A stretch of 56,197 nucleotides of DNA from NCBI RefSeq assembly GCF_023838525.1, contig NZ_JAHUQD010000016.1:1-56197 (forward strand). Reading direction: 5' to 3'. Origin of the DNA: Caldicoprobacter algeriensis. GTDB taxonomy: Bacteria; Bacillota; Clostridia; Caldicoprobacterales; Caldicoprobacteraceae. Of the stretch, positions 1 to 8,323 are shown piece by piece; position 1 is the stretch's first letter; every line of letters starts with the position of its first letter. The notes beneath the pieces are model-generated. The model was not told the origin of the DNA and ran no database searches. It was given only the letters and a program-made list of their open reading frames with translations. The position numbers and the translations under genes were made by a program.

Positions 1-1
1 C

Positions 2-67
2 AACAGCTACCGCCTAAAGGACAGGTTAAAAACCGGGCTATATGCTAGCCCGCGTAATAACGTCTAG
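2..67 (+). CDS. istB: IstB-like IS21 helper ATPase, C-terminal end only
   Basis: The first in-frame codons read NSYRLKDRLKTG and end at TAG (65-67). A Ser-Tyr-Arg-Leu-Lys motif just before the stop is typical of the C terminus of IstB, the AAA+ helper protein of IS21-family transposons. Only about 21 codons lie in the window; the rest is upstream of base 1. The terminal-repeat sequence that follows at 82-137 supports the call. The match is short, so it is tentative. Confidence 0.5.
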   Translation, partial: NSYRLKDRLKTGLYASPRNNV

Positions 68-81
68 TTTTTAAAAAAGCC

Positions 82-137
82 AGGGTGGGTCAAATTTTAT
101 CTGTTAAAAATGGGTCAATTTAAATCCACTATTGACA
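82..137. mobile_element. Right terminal region of an IS21-family element
   Basis: TGGGTCAA occurs twice, at 86-93 and 111-118 (25 bp apart), each followed by an AT-rich tail. Read from outside inwards on the minus strand the sequence starts TGTCAATAGTGGATTTAAAT. Multiple internal GGGTCA-type repeats behind a TG...CA terminus are characteristic of IS21-family ends. With the IstB tail directly upstream, the element probably ends near 137. The other end lies outside the window. Confidence 0.5.
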
Positions 138-570
138 AAAGATTTTGTAGATTTTGTGTATTACCATGCAAAGAATGATGTTCCATTGGTGGACATATAC
201 TCCAAATTAAAGCTTGTTGCTTAAATGTTTAGTGCTATTATACCAATATAGGATTATATAACCAATATTGGTAATTTAACTTTCAAATTTGCAGAACAAG
301 AGTTACCAATTCTTTTGGTAGAACACCCATAATAAAACACCCCTTTCTGATTTTATGTTGTTAATTTTGACCAGAAAGGAGCTTCATTATTCATCCATAC
401 ACAAAATTTTGGACAGTCTCTAAATAACAAACAGGTTATGTCCAGTTTTTTCTCCTACAATACATCTTACTTTTATCATTATTGGTGTATAAAATTACCC
501 TGAGAGTAACAACAGGAATTACCTTGCTTTTCTGGTTAATGTTTTTCTAAGGTTTACATGGTGTTCAAAA
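138..570. other. Gene-free AT-rich stretch with TACCAA inverted repeats
   Basis: No credible coding sequence was found between the IS end and the terminator at 571. It holds a 9-bp perfect inverted repeat (TACCAATAT 241-249 and ATATTGGTA 265-273) and a smaller TACCAA/TTGGTA hairpin at about 304-319. A TGGACA/TGTCCA pair lies around 412-446. This is probably decayed intergenic DNA next to an insertion. Confidence 0.4.
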
Positions 571-592
571 CGGCTTACAAGCCGCTTTTTTT
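571..592 (+). terminator. Intrinsic terminator without a visible upstream gene
   Basis: CGGCT-TACA-AGCCG forms a 5-bp GC-rich stem with a tetraloop, followed by C and seven T residues. No gene precedes it inside the window except the IS21 istB end, so it may have belonged to a gene lost on IS insertion or decay. Confidence 0.5.
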
Positions 593-704
593 GCATCAGT
601 TATTAAAATAAAGCCAAACAGATAAAATATCACGTGGACTATAAAACCGGTTTGGTTTCTGGGTTTTAAAATGTTGTTGATGAAGATGAAAAATTTATTG
701 AGAT

Positions 705-740
705 AGGAAGAGGGTATATCCCACAAATATACCCCTTCCT
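705..740. repeat. Imperfect inverted repeat downstream of amt
   Basis: Complementary arms (AGGAAG..GGTATAT and ATATACC..CTTCCT) form a long imperfect stem 20 bp beyond the amt stop codon. On the minus strand a TTTTT run lies about 14 nt further on, so it may act as a weak terminator of the glnB-amt transcript. Confidence 0.4.
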
Positions 741-760
741 TGTTCTTATGCTGCAGGCTG

Positions 761-2026
761 TCAATTTATTGAAATTTGTTCTTCCATGAAGGATTTTATT
801 ACAAAGTCGCCGTATGCTACTGAACCATGCTCTTCCAGGTCAAGGCCTTTAATTTCCTCATGAGAAGAAGCCCTCAGACCTACAGTGGCTTTTAGGACGC
901 TAAAGAGTATGAACGAAGTAGCTACGGTCCATATAAATGTGGTCAAAACGCCCAGTAGTTGAATCAGCAATAGGCTTGTGCCGCCCCCGAAGAATAGACC
1001 TCCGTCGGTTGCAAAAAGGCCTACCATGATGGTTCCGAATGAGCTGCACACGGCGTGAACCGAAATGGCTCCCACAGGGTCGTCAATTTTCGCTTTTTTC
1101 TCGAAGAATTCCACCGATATCACCACCAAGATTCCCGCGGCTGTGCCTATTATGACGGCCGAGGCGGGATTTACCGCCGCAGCGCCTGCCGTGATGGCCA
1201 CCAACCCAGCTAAAGCACCGTTTAAGGTCATGCTGACATCCGGCTTTTTGTACTTAAGCCAAGTATAAATCATGCTAGAGGTGGCGCCGGCGGCTGCGGC
1301 CAAATTAGTGGTAACCGCGATGTGGCCTATGGCTTCGGTTGTGCCTGATAAGGTACTGCCCGGGTTAAAGCCAAACCAACCAAACCATAACAGGAATGTG
1401 CCCAGGGCGGCTAACGTAATGCTGTGGCCCGGAATGGCGTTGACTTTTCCATCTTTTGAGTATTTCCCCAAACGCGGGCCTACCATCCAAGCGCCTATCA
1501 TGGCGGTCCAACCGCCAACTGAGTGGACTACGGTAGAACCGGCAAAATCAATAAATCCCAGTTTGGATAGCCAACCACCGCCCCAAGCCCAGTGCCCGAC
1601 GACGGGGTAAATGATCAACGATATGATGGCGCTGTATATGCAATATGCGATAAATTTTGTTCTTTCCGCCATGGCACCTGATACTATGGTAGCCGAAGTG
1701 GCGGCAAACACCGTCTGGAAAATGAGGAAGGACTCCAAGGGGATATTAAGTTCCAAATGCTCAAAGCTGTTGAGCATGAAAAATCCACTGCCACCCAAGA
1801 AACCGCCTATATCTTTTCCGAACATTATGGCAAATCCAACTGCCCAATATATTAGCGAACCTATGCAAAAATCCATGAGGTTTTTCATGACGATGTTGCC
1901 CGCATTTTTGGCACGGGTAAGTCCTGTTTCTACCATAGCAAACCCTGCCTGCATGATGAACACAAGGAATGCAGCGATCAAAACCCAAACGTTGTCGATG
2001 GCTTTAATCAACGCATCTAAAGTCAT
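761..2026 (-). CDS. amtB: Ammonium transporter (Amt/Rh family)
   Basis: Membrane ammonium channel of 421 aa with about eleven hydrophobic segments. Visible family signatures are the N-terminal MVETGLTRAKN segment, the pore histidines in VHSVGG (about residue 168, the canonical first pore His) and in VHAVC (about residue 324), and GFNPGST. The ATG at 2026 is chosen because AAGGAGAG lies 6 nt upstream; an in-frame GTG at 2044 has no ribosome binding site. It lies downstream of glnB on the same strand, the usual pairing in which the PII trimer gates Amt. A leader hairpin pair at 2112-2177 suggests control by transcription attenuation. The family call is secure. Confidence 0.96.
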   Translation of the reverse strand: MTLDALIKAIDNVWVLIAAFLVFIMQAGFAMVETGLTRAKNAGNIVMKNLMDFCIGSLIYWAVGFAIMFGKDIGGFLGGSGFFMLNSFEHLELNIPLESFLIFQTVFAATSATIVSGAMAERTKFIAYCIYSAIISLIIYPVVGHWAWGGGWLSKLGFIDFAGSTVVHSVGGWTAMIGAWMVGPRLGKYSKDGKVNAIPGHSITLAALGTFLLWFGWFGFNPGSTLSGTTEAIGHIAVTTNLAAAAGATSSMIYTWLKYKKPDVSMTLNGALAGLVAITAGAAAVNPASAVIIGTAAGILVVISVEFFEKKAKIDDPVGAISVHAVCSSFGTIMVGLFATDGGLFFGGGTSLLLIQLLGVLTTFIWTVATSFILFSVLKATVGLRASSHEEIKGLDLEEHGSVAYGDFVIKSFMEEQISIN

Positions 2027-2069
2027 GTCATTCTCTCCTTTCACAATTTATTAAAGTTCCGAAACAGGG

Positions 2070-2083
2070 GACTGGCGCCAGTC
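2070..2083. repeat. 14-bp perfect palindrome in the amt leader
   Basis: GACTGGCGCCAGTC sits between the leader terminator and the amt ribosome binding site. It could be a protein operator or a short RNA hairpin. No function can be assigned. Confidence 0.45.
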
Positions 2084-2111
2084 GGATTTAGGAGCTTTAT
2101 ACTTATAAAGC

Positions 2112-2177
2112 AAAAAAGCGCTTTATGGATTTTCTCCACAAAGCGCCTTTGCTTTATAGTTGATGCCTCGTTGCATC
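2112..2177 (-). promoter_or_regulatory. Two-hairpin ANTAR-type leader with terminator upstream of amt
   Basis: In the minus-strand RNA a small hairpin comes first (2177-2162): a 5-bp stem GATGC/GCATC closing the hexaloop AACGAG, with A at loop position 1 and G at position 4. After a short linker follows a 12-bp stem (2146-2118; GCGCTTTGTGGA with TCCATAAAGCGC, one G-U pair) and six T residues, an intrinsic terminator. An A1/G4 hexaloop hairpin followed by a terminator hairpin is the known target of ANTAR-domain antiterminators, which often control nitrogen genes. No ANTAR protein gene is in the window. Confidence 0.65.
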
Positions 2178-2207
2178 GTTATTATATCACTATTGTATTA
2201 CAAATAG

Positions 2208-2237
2208 ATAATACTACAGTTCATCGGAATTTTGCAA
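2208..2237 (-). promoter_or_regulatory. Candidate promoter for the amt leader
   Basis: On the minus strand TTGCAA (2237-2232) and TATTAT (2213-2208) are separated by 18 bp, which would start transcription near 2201, ahead of the first leader hairpin. A TATAAT at 2186-2181 is closer to consensus but would start inside the hairpin, so it is less likely. Confidence 0.4.
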
Positions 2238-2327
2238 GTCATTTTAGTTGAGTTTGCATATAGATTTATCTAATGACTCGTATAATATACAGAGATACAT
2301 AGAGCAGGAAAATTTACAGTTTAAGGT

Positions 2328-2720
<393 letters not shown>

Positions 2721-2906
2721 TCATAATTTTGCAATTGCCTAAAAATTTAAATAATTTACAATAATTGGACAAATAACTTTATGATTTACTTTACTGGCTT
2801 GGGCCGGCCGGTTTTATTTTTTAACCCTTTATCATCCATGGATGGTTTCTGATGGAATTTTGTAAAAATCTCGTTAGAATCAGATGTAATTACAGCAAAA
2901 TAAATA

Positions 2907-2969
2907 GGCGCTTTTGGGATAACTGTCCCTTAAAGCGCCTTTGCCAGCCAACTCGTACCACATTGTACG
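2907..2969 (-). promoter_or_regulatory. Two-hairpin ANTAR-type leader with terminator upstream of glnB
   Basis: The minus-strand RNA begins with a hairpin (2969-2954) of stem CGTAC/GTACG closing the hexaloop AATGTG, again with A at position 1 and G at position 4. Next comes a long hairpin (2939-2907) built from GGCGCTTT/AAAGCGCC with an inner GGGA/TCCC stem, followed by a T-rich tail (TATTTATTTT). The architecture matches the leader of amt although the primary sequence differs, including compensating changes in the first stem. The shared GCAAAGGCGCTTT segment suggests that both terminators respond to the same antiterminator. Confidence 0.65.
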
Positions 2970-2982
2970 ACGATATATTTAT

Positions 2983-2988
2983 ATTATA
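2983..2988 (-). promoter_or_regulatory. Likely -10 box of the glnB promoter
   Basis: A perfect TATAAT on the minus strand would place the start near 2976, a few bases ahead of the first leader hairpin. The -35 region (TTATCG, 16 bp upstream) is a poor match. Confidence 0.45.
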
Positions 2989-3011
2989 ACACTAACATAT
3001 TTTTCGATAAT

Positions 3012-3344
3012 TTGCAATATGCAATTTTTAAAAATTTAACTTGCATAACCGGTAAAGACCGATTGAAAATTCGTCTTTTACCTTAATTATCCTATGTGGA
3101 AACTGCATTGTTTTAATCCGATTATGACTCTCCTTTTATGGTATGACGCTTTATTAACGTTATGCTATAAATATAGCTTTATATATGCTTATAAGACACA
3201 TAACTTTTTCGTATGGACCTTGAATACTGTATGCGAATACATTTGTTTAATGTAATTTGCGTGGAGTTGAAATTCCTGTTGTTAAATCATATTGGCTTGT
3301 TAGATTCAATATCTTGATTATGGCTTGAAAAGGGGTGAAAGAAT
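3012..3344. other. Gene-free region between glnB and asnB
   Basis: About 330 bp of AT-rich sequence separates the divergent glnB and asnB units. No coding sequence, T-box core or known riboswitch was recognised. It must contain the asnB promoter, but no pair of boxes stands out. Confidence 0.4.
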
Positions 3345-5195
3345 TTGTGCGGGATTGTGGGCTGGATAGATTGGGAAAATGATTTAAGGCGACAGACGGC
3401 GATACTAAAAAATATGATGGATACTCTTGTAAATCGCGGCCCCGATGCTTCGGGAATGTGGGTATCCCGGCACGTAGCGTTGGGGCACAGAAGGCTTATA
3501 GTAGTGGACCCTGAGGGTGGAGGGCAACCCATGGGACGCAAGATAGGGGATAAAAGCTTCGTTATAGTGTACAACGGAGAGCTGTACAATACGCAGGAGT
3601 TAAGGGCTCAGCTCAAGGACCTGGGATATGAGTTTCAATCCTATTCAGATACCGAGGTTCTTCTGGTTTCCTATATAGAATGGGGACCAGAATGCGTAAA
3701 GAGGTTAAACGGCATATTTGCTTTTGGCATCTGGGATGAGATGAATCAATGCCTATTTCTAGCGCGGGACAGGTTTGGCGTCAAACCTCTTTTTTATGTG
3801 AAAAAGGGTAATGCCCTGCTTTTTGGTTCAGAGATAAAGGCGTTGCTGGCTCATCCTGATGTACATCCGTGCGTTGATGAAGAAGGCCTGGCCGAGATCT
3901 TTGCCCTGGGTCCAACCCGGACGCCCGGCCATGGCGTATTCCGGGATATAAAAGAATTGAAGCCAGGTTACTGTATGCTGTATACGCGGCGGGGCATTAA
4001 TGCGTGGCGTTACTGGGCTTTAGAAAGCCTACCCCATACCGATGACATCGATACCACAGCGTTCAAGGTGCGTGAATTATTACAAGATGCTGTAGAGCGG
4101 CAGTTGATAGCTGATGTACCGGTATGTACCTTGCTGTCAGGGGGCCTGGATTCCAGTGCTTTAACGGCTTTTGCAGCACAAGCATATGATAAAAAAGGAA
4201 TGGGACCATTGCACACTTTTTCTATCGAATATACAGGGAATGAGAGTTATTTCCGACCTAGCCAGTTTCAGCCGGATTCGGACGAAGGGTGGGTAAGGCT
4301 GGTTTCGGAATTTCTAGGGACGTACCACCGTACAGTCAAAGTTGACACTCGCCAGCTGGTGGATGCTTTGGCAACGGCTGTCCGTGCCCGCGATTTGCCC
4401 GGAATGGCCGACATAGATTCTTCGCTATATCTCTTGTTTCGGGAAGTAAAGAAGCACGCAACTGTGGCTTTATCTGGTGAGTGTGCTGATGAAATATTTG
4501 GTGGCTATCCCTGGTTCCATAGAGAGGACTTGCTTCAAAGTAATACTTTTCCCTGGTCTAGATTCCTTGATAAGCGGCTGTCTGTGCTTTCTAGAGAGCT
4601 GCGTTCAAAAATAGATTTCAAAGGATATGTGGATAAAGCGTATAGAAATACACTGGCCGAAGTACCCTATCTTGACGGGGAGGGTTGGCTGGAGAAGCGA
4701 AGGAGGGAAATGTTTTATCTTAACATAACGTGGTTTATGGCCCAGCTTCTGGAAAGAAAGGACAGGATGAGCATGGCTACAGGGCTTGAAGTGCGGGTGC
4801 CTTTTTGCGATCACAGGCTGGTGGAATATGTATGGAACATTCCCTGGGAGATGAAGACATGGGGGCAGCGCGAAAAGGGGATTCTTCGAAGAGCGCTGGA
4901 GGGAGTACTGCCGAAGCCTGTCTTGAGCCGGAAGAAGAATCCCTATCCAAAGACGTATAACCCATCATATACGCAAGCGGTGGTGTGTGAGCTAAAGAGG
5001 ATAATAAGCTGTTCTTCGTCGCCCCTTGTGCAGTTGATAGATGTTGGTGCTGTGAAGGCTTTGATTGAGCAGGTAATAAGCGGTCAGGATGATACGCCGT
5101 GGTTTGGACAGCTCATGAGCGGACCCCAGTTTTGCGCATATTTAATTCAAATCGACATATGGCTTAGGCAATATGGCATTAACGTAATAGTCTGA
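3345..5195 (+). CDS. asnB: Asparagine synthase, glutamine-hydrolysing
   Basis: Transfers the glutamine amide to aspartate at the cost of ATP to make asparagine. The protein has 616 aa. The N-terminal Ntn glutaminase domain starts Met-Cys-Gly-Ile-Val-Gly, with Cys2 as catalytic nucleophile after Met removal, and shows RGPDASG, HRRL, YNGELYN and SDTEVLL. The C-terminal ATP-pyrophosphatase domain has LLSGGLDSS, GECADEIFGGY and RKDRMSMATGLEVRVPF. The start is TTG (3345), preceded by AAAAGGGG. The position of Cys2 fixes this start. purA follows 138 bp downstream, so the two amino-group donors for Asn and AMP synthesis are adjacent. Confidence 0.95.
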   Translation: MCGIVGWIDWENDLRRQTAILKNMMDTLVNRGPDASGMWVSRHVALGHRRLIVVDPEGGGQPMGRKIGDKSFVIVYNGELYNTQELRAQLKDLGYEFQSYSDTEVLLVSYIEWGPECVKRLNGIFAFGIWDEMNQCLFLARDRFGVKPLFYVKKGNALLFGSEIKALLAHPDVHPCVDEEGLAEIFALGPTRTPGHGVFRDIKELKPGYCMLYTRRGINAWRYWALESLPHTDDIDTTAFKVRELLQDAVERQLIADVPVCTLLSGGLDSSALTAFAAQAYDKKGMGPLHTFSIEYTGNESYFRPSQFQPDSDEGWVRLVSEFLGTYHRTVKVDTRQLVDALATAVRARDLPGMADIDSSLYLLFREVKKHATVALSGECADEIFGGYPWFHREDLLQSNTFPWSRFLDKRLSVLSRELRSKIDFKGYVDKAYRNTLAEVPYLDGEGWLEKRRREMFYLNITWFMAQLLERKDRMSMATGLEVRVPFCDHRLVEYVWNIPWEMKTWGQREKGILRRALEGVLPKPVLSRKKNPYPKTYNPSYTQAVVCELKRIISCSSSPLVQLIDVGAVKALIEQVISGQDDTPWFGQLMSGPQFCAYLIQIDIWLRQYGINVIV

Positions 5196-5333
5196 TTTTA
5201 CTTATAGAGTGCACAGAGAATATAACTATAACTTATATGTTGAATAAAAACCGTGAATTTTACTGGCGCTCTCAGAAGAAATATAATTATCAGTGAGAAT
5301 GCAAATGAAAAACTGTTGTTTGGAGGGTATACG

Positions 5334-6608
5334 ATGGTTAAAGCTATTGTAGGTGCTAATTGGGGCGATGAAGGGAAAGGCAAGATTACCGATATGCTGG
5401 CGGCAGAATCGGATATAGTGGTCAGGTTTCAGGGAGGGAGCAATGCAGGGCATACAATAATAAACGGTTACGGAAAGTTTGCCCTGCACATGCTGCCCTC
5501 GGGGGTGTTTTATCAGCATGTCACTAATATCTTAGGACCGGGCGTTGCTCTCAATATAGAGGTGCTTATAAAAGAATTGAAAGCTTTGGAAGAGAAAGGG
5601 GTGCCACGGCCCAACATTCTCATATCTGATCGCGCTGAGGTGGTAATGCCGTGGCATATACTGCTGGACAGATATGAAGAAGAGAGGCTGGGCAGCAGGC
5701 AGTTTGGCTCTACCAAATCAGGTATTGCGCCGTTTTATTCGGACAAGTACTACAAGGTTGGGATACAGGTGTGTGACCTCTATTATCCTACCGTATTGAA
5801 GGAAAAAATAGATTCTATACTGGAAGTTAAGAATTTATGGCTCAAGACTCTTTACAATGCTCCTCCTATAGATGGGCAAAGGGTTTATAACGATTTTTTG
5901 AGTCTGGGACAAGAGATAGAGCATATGGTGTCTGATACCACTGCTTTTTTGCACAAGTCTATTAAGGAGGGCAAGAGGATTTTGCTGGAGGGGCAGCTAG
6001 GCGCTCTCAAGGACCCAGACCATGGAATTTACCCCTATACCACATCTTCGTCTCCCTTGGCCGGCTTTGCTACTGTTGGTGCAGGTATCCCGCCTTATGA
6101 AATTAAGGAAATCATAGCCGTGGTAAAGGCATATTCCACATGTGTAGGGGCTGGCCCCTTTGTAACAGAGATTTTCGGAGAAGAGGCATCAGAGCTCCGA
6201 GAGAGGGGTGGCGATGCAGGGGAATACGGGGCCACGACCGGTCGACCAAGAAGGATGGGATGGTTTGATGCGGTGGCGACAAGATATGGCTGCAGGATAC
6301 AGGGTGCAACTTGTATAGCATTAACGTTGCTGGACGTGCTGGGATATCTCGATGAGATACCCGTATGCGTTGCTTACGACATCCAAGGGGATGTGACGCA
6401 AGACTTCCCTGTTACGCCCCTGCTTCCTAAAGCTAAACCTGTATATAAGATGTTTCCTGGCTGGAGATGTGATATAAGTCGAGTCAGGAAGTACGGTGAC
6501 CTTCCTGATAATGCTAAAAGATACGTGGAGTTTATAGAGGAGTTCGTAGGCATTCCAATTAAGATGATATCAAACGGCCCGAAGAGGGAAGACATAATAT
6601 TGAGGTAG
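5334..6608 (+). CDS. purA: Adenylosuccinate synthetase
   Basis: Joins IMP and aspartate with GTP to make adenylosuccinate, the first committed step to AMP. The protein has 424 aa, the normal bacterial length. Signatures are WGDEGKGK near residue 10, QGGSNAGHT, STKSGIAP, EGQLGALKDPDHG and the TTGRPRRMGW loop. ATG 5334 is chosen because TTGGAGGG precedes it; the reading frame stays open 27 codons further upstream, but those codons do not resemble the family and lack a ribosome binding site. It faces gatB convergently. Confidence 0.95.
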   Translation: MVKAIVGANWGDEGKGKITDMLAAESDIVVRFQGGSNAGHTIINGYGKFALHMLPSGVFYQHVTNILGPGVALNIEVLIKELKALEEKGVPRPNILISDRAEVVMPWHILLDRYEEERLGSRQFGSTKSGIAPFYSDKYYKVGIQVCDLYYPTVLKEKIDSILEVKNLWLKTLYNAPPIDGQRVYNDFLSLGQEIEHMVSDTTAFLHKSIKEGKRILLEGQLGALKDPDHGIYPYTTSSSPLAGFATVGAGIPPYEIKEIIAVVKAYSTCVGAGPFVTEIFGEEASELRERGGDAGEYGATTGRPRRMGWFDAVATRYGCRIQGATCIALTLLDVLGYLDEIPVCVAYDIQGDVTQDFPVTPLLPKAKPVYKMFPGWRCDISRVRKYGDLPDNAKRYVEFIEEFVGIPIKMISNGPKREDIILR

Positions 6609-6647
6609 ATGTTTTGGAATACAGGGGTGAAGCCTATGCCCTCATCA

Positions 6648-6683
6648 AACAAAAAACAAAAGAGGCAATTTTGAAATTGCCTC
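6648..6683 (-). terminator. Intrinsic terminator for gatCAB
   Basis: GAGGCAATT and AATTGCCTC pair around a short loop (6662-6683). On the minus strand the stem is followed by TTTTGTTTTTTG, a good U-tract. On the plus strand no T-run follows, so it serves the minus-strand gat operon rather than purA. Confidence 0.7.
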
Positions 6684-6847
6684 ATCTGAAGCCATTTGTC
6701 TTTGAAAAGCCAATAAGATTGCGGGTTGAGCTTACATAAAGAGGTATCCTGCCGCCGCAGTATTTAAAACCGTATATGAAGATCATCGATGGCAGGACCT
6801 ATGAGGTTTAGGGGTCTACCATGGAAGAGGCGCTGTTTAGGCTTTAG
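6671..6847 (+). pseudogene. Decayed 3' fragment, possibly an M55 D-aminopeptidase
   Basis: Reading from 6671, one frame gives a protein-like sequence (KPIRLRVELT, then PPQYLKPYMKIIDGRTYEV, then GSTMEEALFRL) interrupted by TAA at 6737 and TAG at 6809. The spacing and the IDGRTYEV...S..EA pattern recall the C terminus of M55 (DppA-like) D-aminopeptidases. The N-terminal part is absent; purA lies directly upstream. It overlaps the last bases of gatB. The family assignment is from memory and weak; a chance open frame is the alternative. Confidence 0.3.
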
Positions 6848-8274
6848 CCCTCTAATTTTTTTATCAGCAGTTCGTTTATAAGTTGCGGGTTGGCCTTGCC
6901 TTTGGTGGCTTTCATGGCCTGCCCCACCAGGAAGCCGATTGCCTTTTTCTTGCCCTTTTTGTAGTCGGCTACTGAATTCGGATTTTCCTGGATTACCCTT
7001 TCGACTACTTCGAGCAGGACCGATTCATCGTTTAAAACCTCAAGGCCCTGCTCCTTGACTATTGTCTCGGGGTCTTTGCCGGTGTCAAACATCTCTTCAA
7101 AGACTTTTTTGGCTGTAGGGCCGTTTATTACTCCCTTGTCTATCAAAGCCACCAGCTTGGCCAGATATGCTGGTGAGAATGGGATTTCGGCTATTTCCAT
7201 GTTCTTTTCCCTCAGTATTCGCAGCATATCTCCCATGACCCAGTTGCTGACTGCTTTGACGTTGGTGCTTACCTTTGCTGCCTCATCGAAAAAGTCGGAC
7301 AGCTCCTTTGAGGATGTTAAAACCCCTGCATCGTATTCGGGTAAACCGTACTCCGATATATACCTCTGCTTTCTGGCGTCGGGAAGCTCGGGCAGCTCAT
7401 TTTTCAATCTTTCAATGAGCTCTTTTTTAATTATCAAGGGAGGCAGGTCGGGTTCGGGGAAATACCTGTAATCCTGCGCGTCTTCCTTGCTTCTCATGGG
7501 ATAGCTTTCTCCCTTGGCATCATCCCAGCGCCTGGTTTCCCTGTGGATCACTCCACCGGATTTTATGACCTCGATTTGTCTGGCCACCTCGGCCTCTATG
7601 GCCCTGTATACAGCCCGGAAGGAGTTCAAATTTTTCATTTCCGTCCTCTCGCCCAACTGTTTGGAACCTTTGGGACGAACAGAGATATTGACGTCGGCGC
7701 GGAGGGAACCTTCCTCCATCTTGCAGTCAGAAACCCCTATGAACTGCAGTATGGCTTTGAGCTTCTCAAGGTAGGCCTTTGCTTCTGCTGCCGAGGATAT
7801 ATCGGGTTCGCTCACTATTTCAATGAGCGGCACCCCTGTACGGTTGTAATCCACAAAGGAATAGTTGCCGTATTCGCTGTGTACCAACTTGCCGGCATCT
7901 TCCTCTATGTGGATTCTGTTTATGCGTATTTTCTTTTTCCCGTTTTCGGTCTCGATTTCAACGTACCCGTCCTTGCACAGCGGCAGGTCGTACTGGGATA
8001 TCTGATATCCCTTTGGCAGGTCGGGGTAAAAGTAATTCTTTCGGTCCTGCTTGGTAAAAAGGGATATTGTGCAGTTTGTGGCCAGTCCGGCTTTTATTGC
8101 ATATTCAACTGCCTTCCTGTTTAAAACCGGCAGCGTTCCCGGCATGCCAAGGCAAATGGGGCAACAGTGGGTGTTTGGCTGGCCACCAAATTCGGTGGTA
8201 CATGAGCAGAATATCTTTGATTTGGTGGATAGCTCAGCATGTACTTCCAATCCGATTACCGCTTCGTATTCCAT
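6844..8274 (-). CDS. gatB: Asp-tRNA(Asn)/Glu-tRNA(Gln) amidotransferase subunit B
   Basis: GatB binds misacylated Glu-tRNA(Gln) or Asp-tRNA(Asn), phosphorylates the side chain and receives ammonia from GatA. The protein has 476 aa, the usual length. Family signatures are YEAVIGLEVHAEL, CPICLGMPGTLPVLN, YFYPDLPKGYQISQYD, RTGVPLIEIVSEPD and SLRADVNISVR, with a C-terminal YqeY-like tail. ATG 8274 follows AGAGGTG at a good distance; the frame is open to a TTG at 8304, without support. It is last in the minus-strand order gatC-gatA-gatB, 49 bp after gatA. Cysteines in CSC and CPIC suggest a bound zinc. Confidence 0.96.
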   Translation of the reverse strand: MEYEAVIGLEVHAELSTKSKIFCSCTTEFGGQPNTHCCPICLGMPGTLPVLNRKAVEYAIKAGLATNCTISLFTKQDRKNYFYPDLPKGYQISQYDLPLCKDGYVEIETENGKKKIRINRIHIEEDAGKLVHSEYGNYSFVDYNRTGVPLIEIVSEPDISSAAEAKAYLEKLKAILQFIGVSDCKMEEGSLRADVNISVRPKGSKQLGERTEMKNLNSFRAVYRAIEAEVARQIEVIKSGGVIHRETRRWDDAKGESYPMRSKEDAQDYRYFPEPDLPPLIIKKELIERLKNELPELPDARKQRYISEYGLPEYDAGVLTSSKELSDFFDEAAKVSTNVKAVSNWVMGDMLRILREKNMEIAEIPFSPAYLAKLVALIDKGVINGPTAKKVFEEMFDTGKDPETIVKEQGLEVLNDESVLLEVVERVIQENPNSVADYKKGKKKAIGFLVGQAMKATKGKANPQLINELLIKKLEG

Positions 8275-8323
8275 CGGTTTCACCTCTATCATTGTTTTGT
8301 CCAATTTTGGTTAGAATTTAATT

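Noticed and set aside
2181-2186. TATAAT on the minus strand as the amt promoter
   Set aside because: The start would fall inside the first leader hairpin; TTGCAA-18-TATTAT further upstream fits better.
5196-5333. Purine riboswitch ahead of purA
   Set aside because: The 138-bp gap lacks the conserved aptamer core.
7055-8124. Long plus-strand open frames opposite gatB
   Set aside because: Shadow frames of a well-conserved minus-strand gene, with no ribosome binding site or protein-like features.
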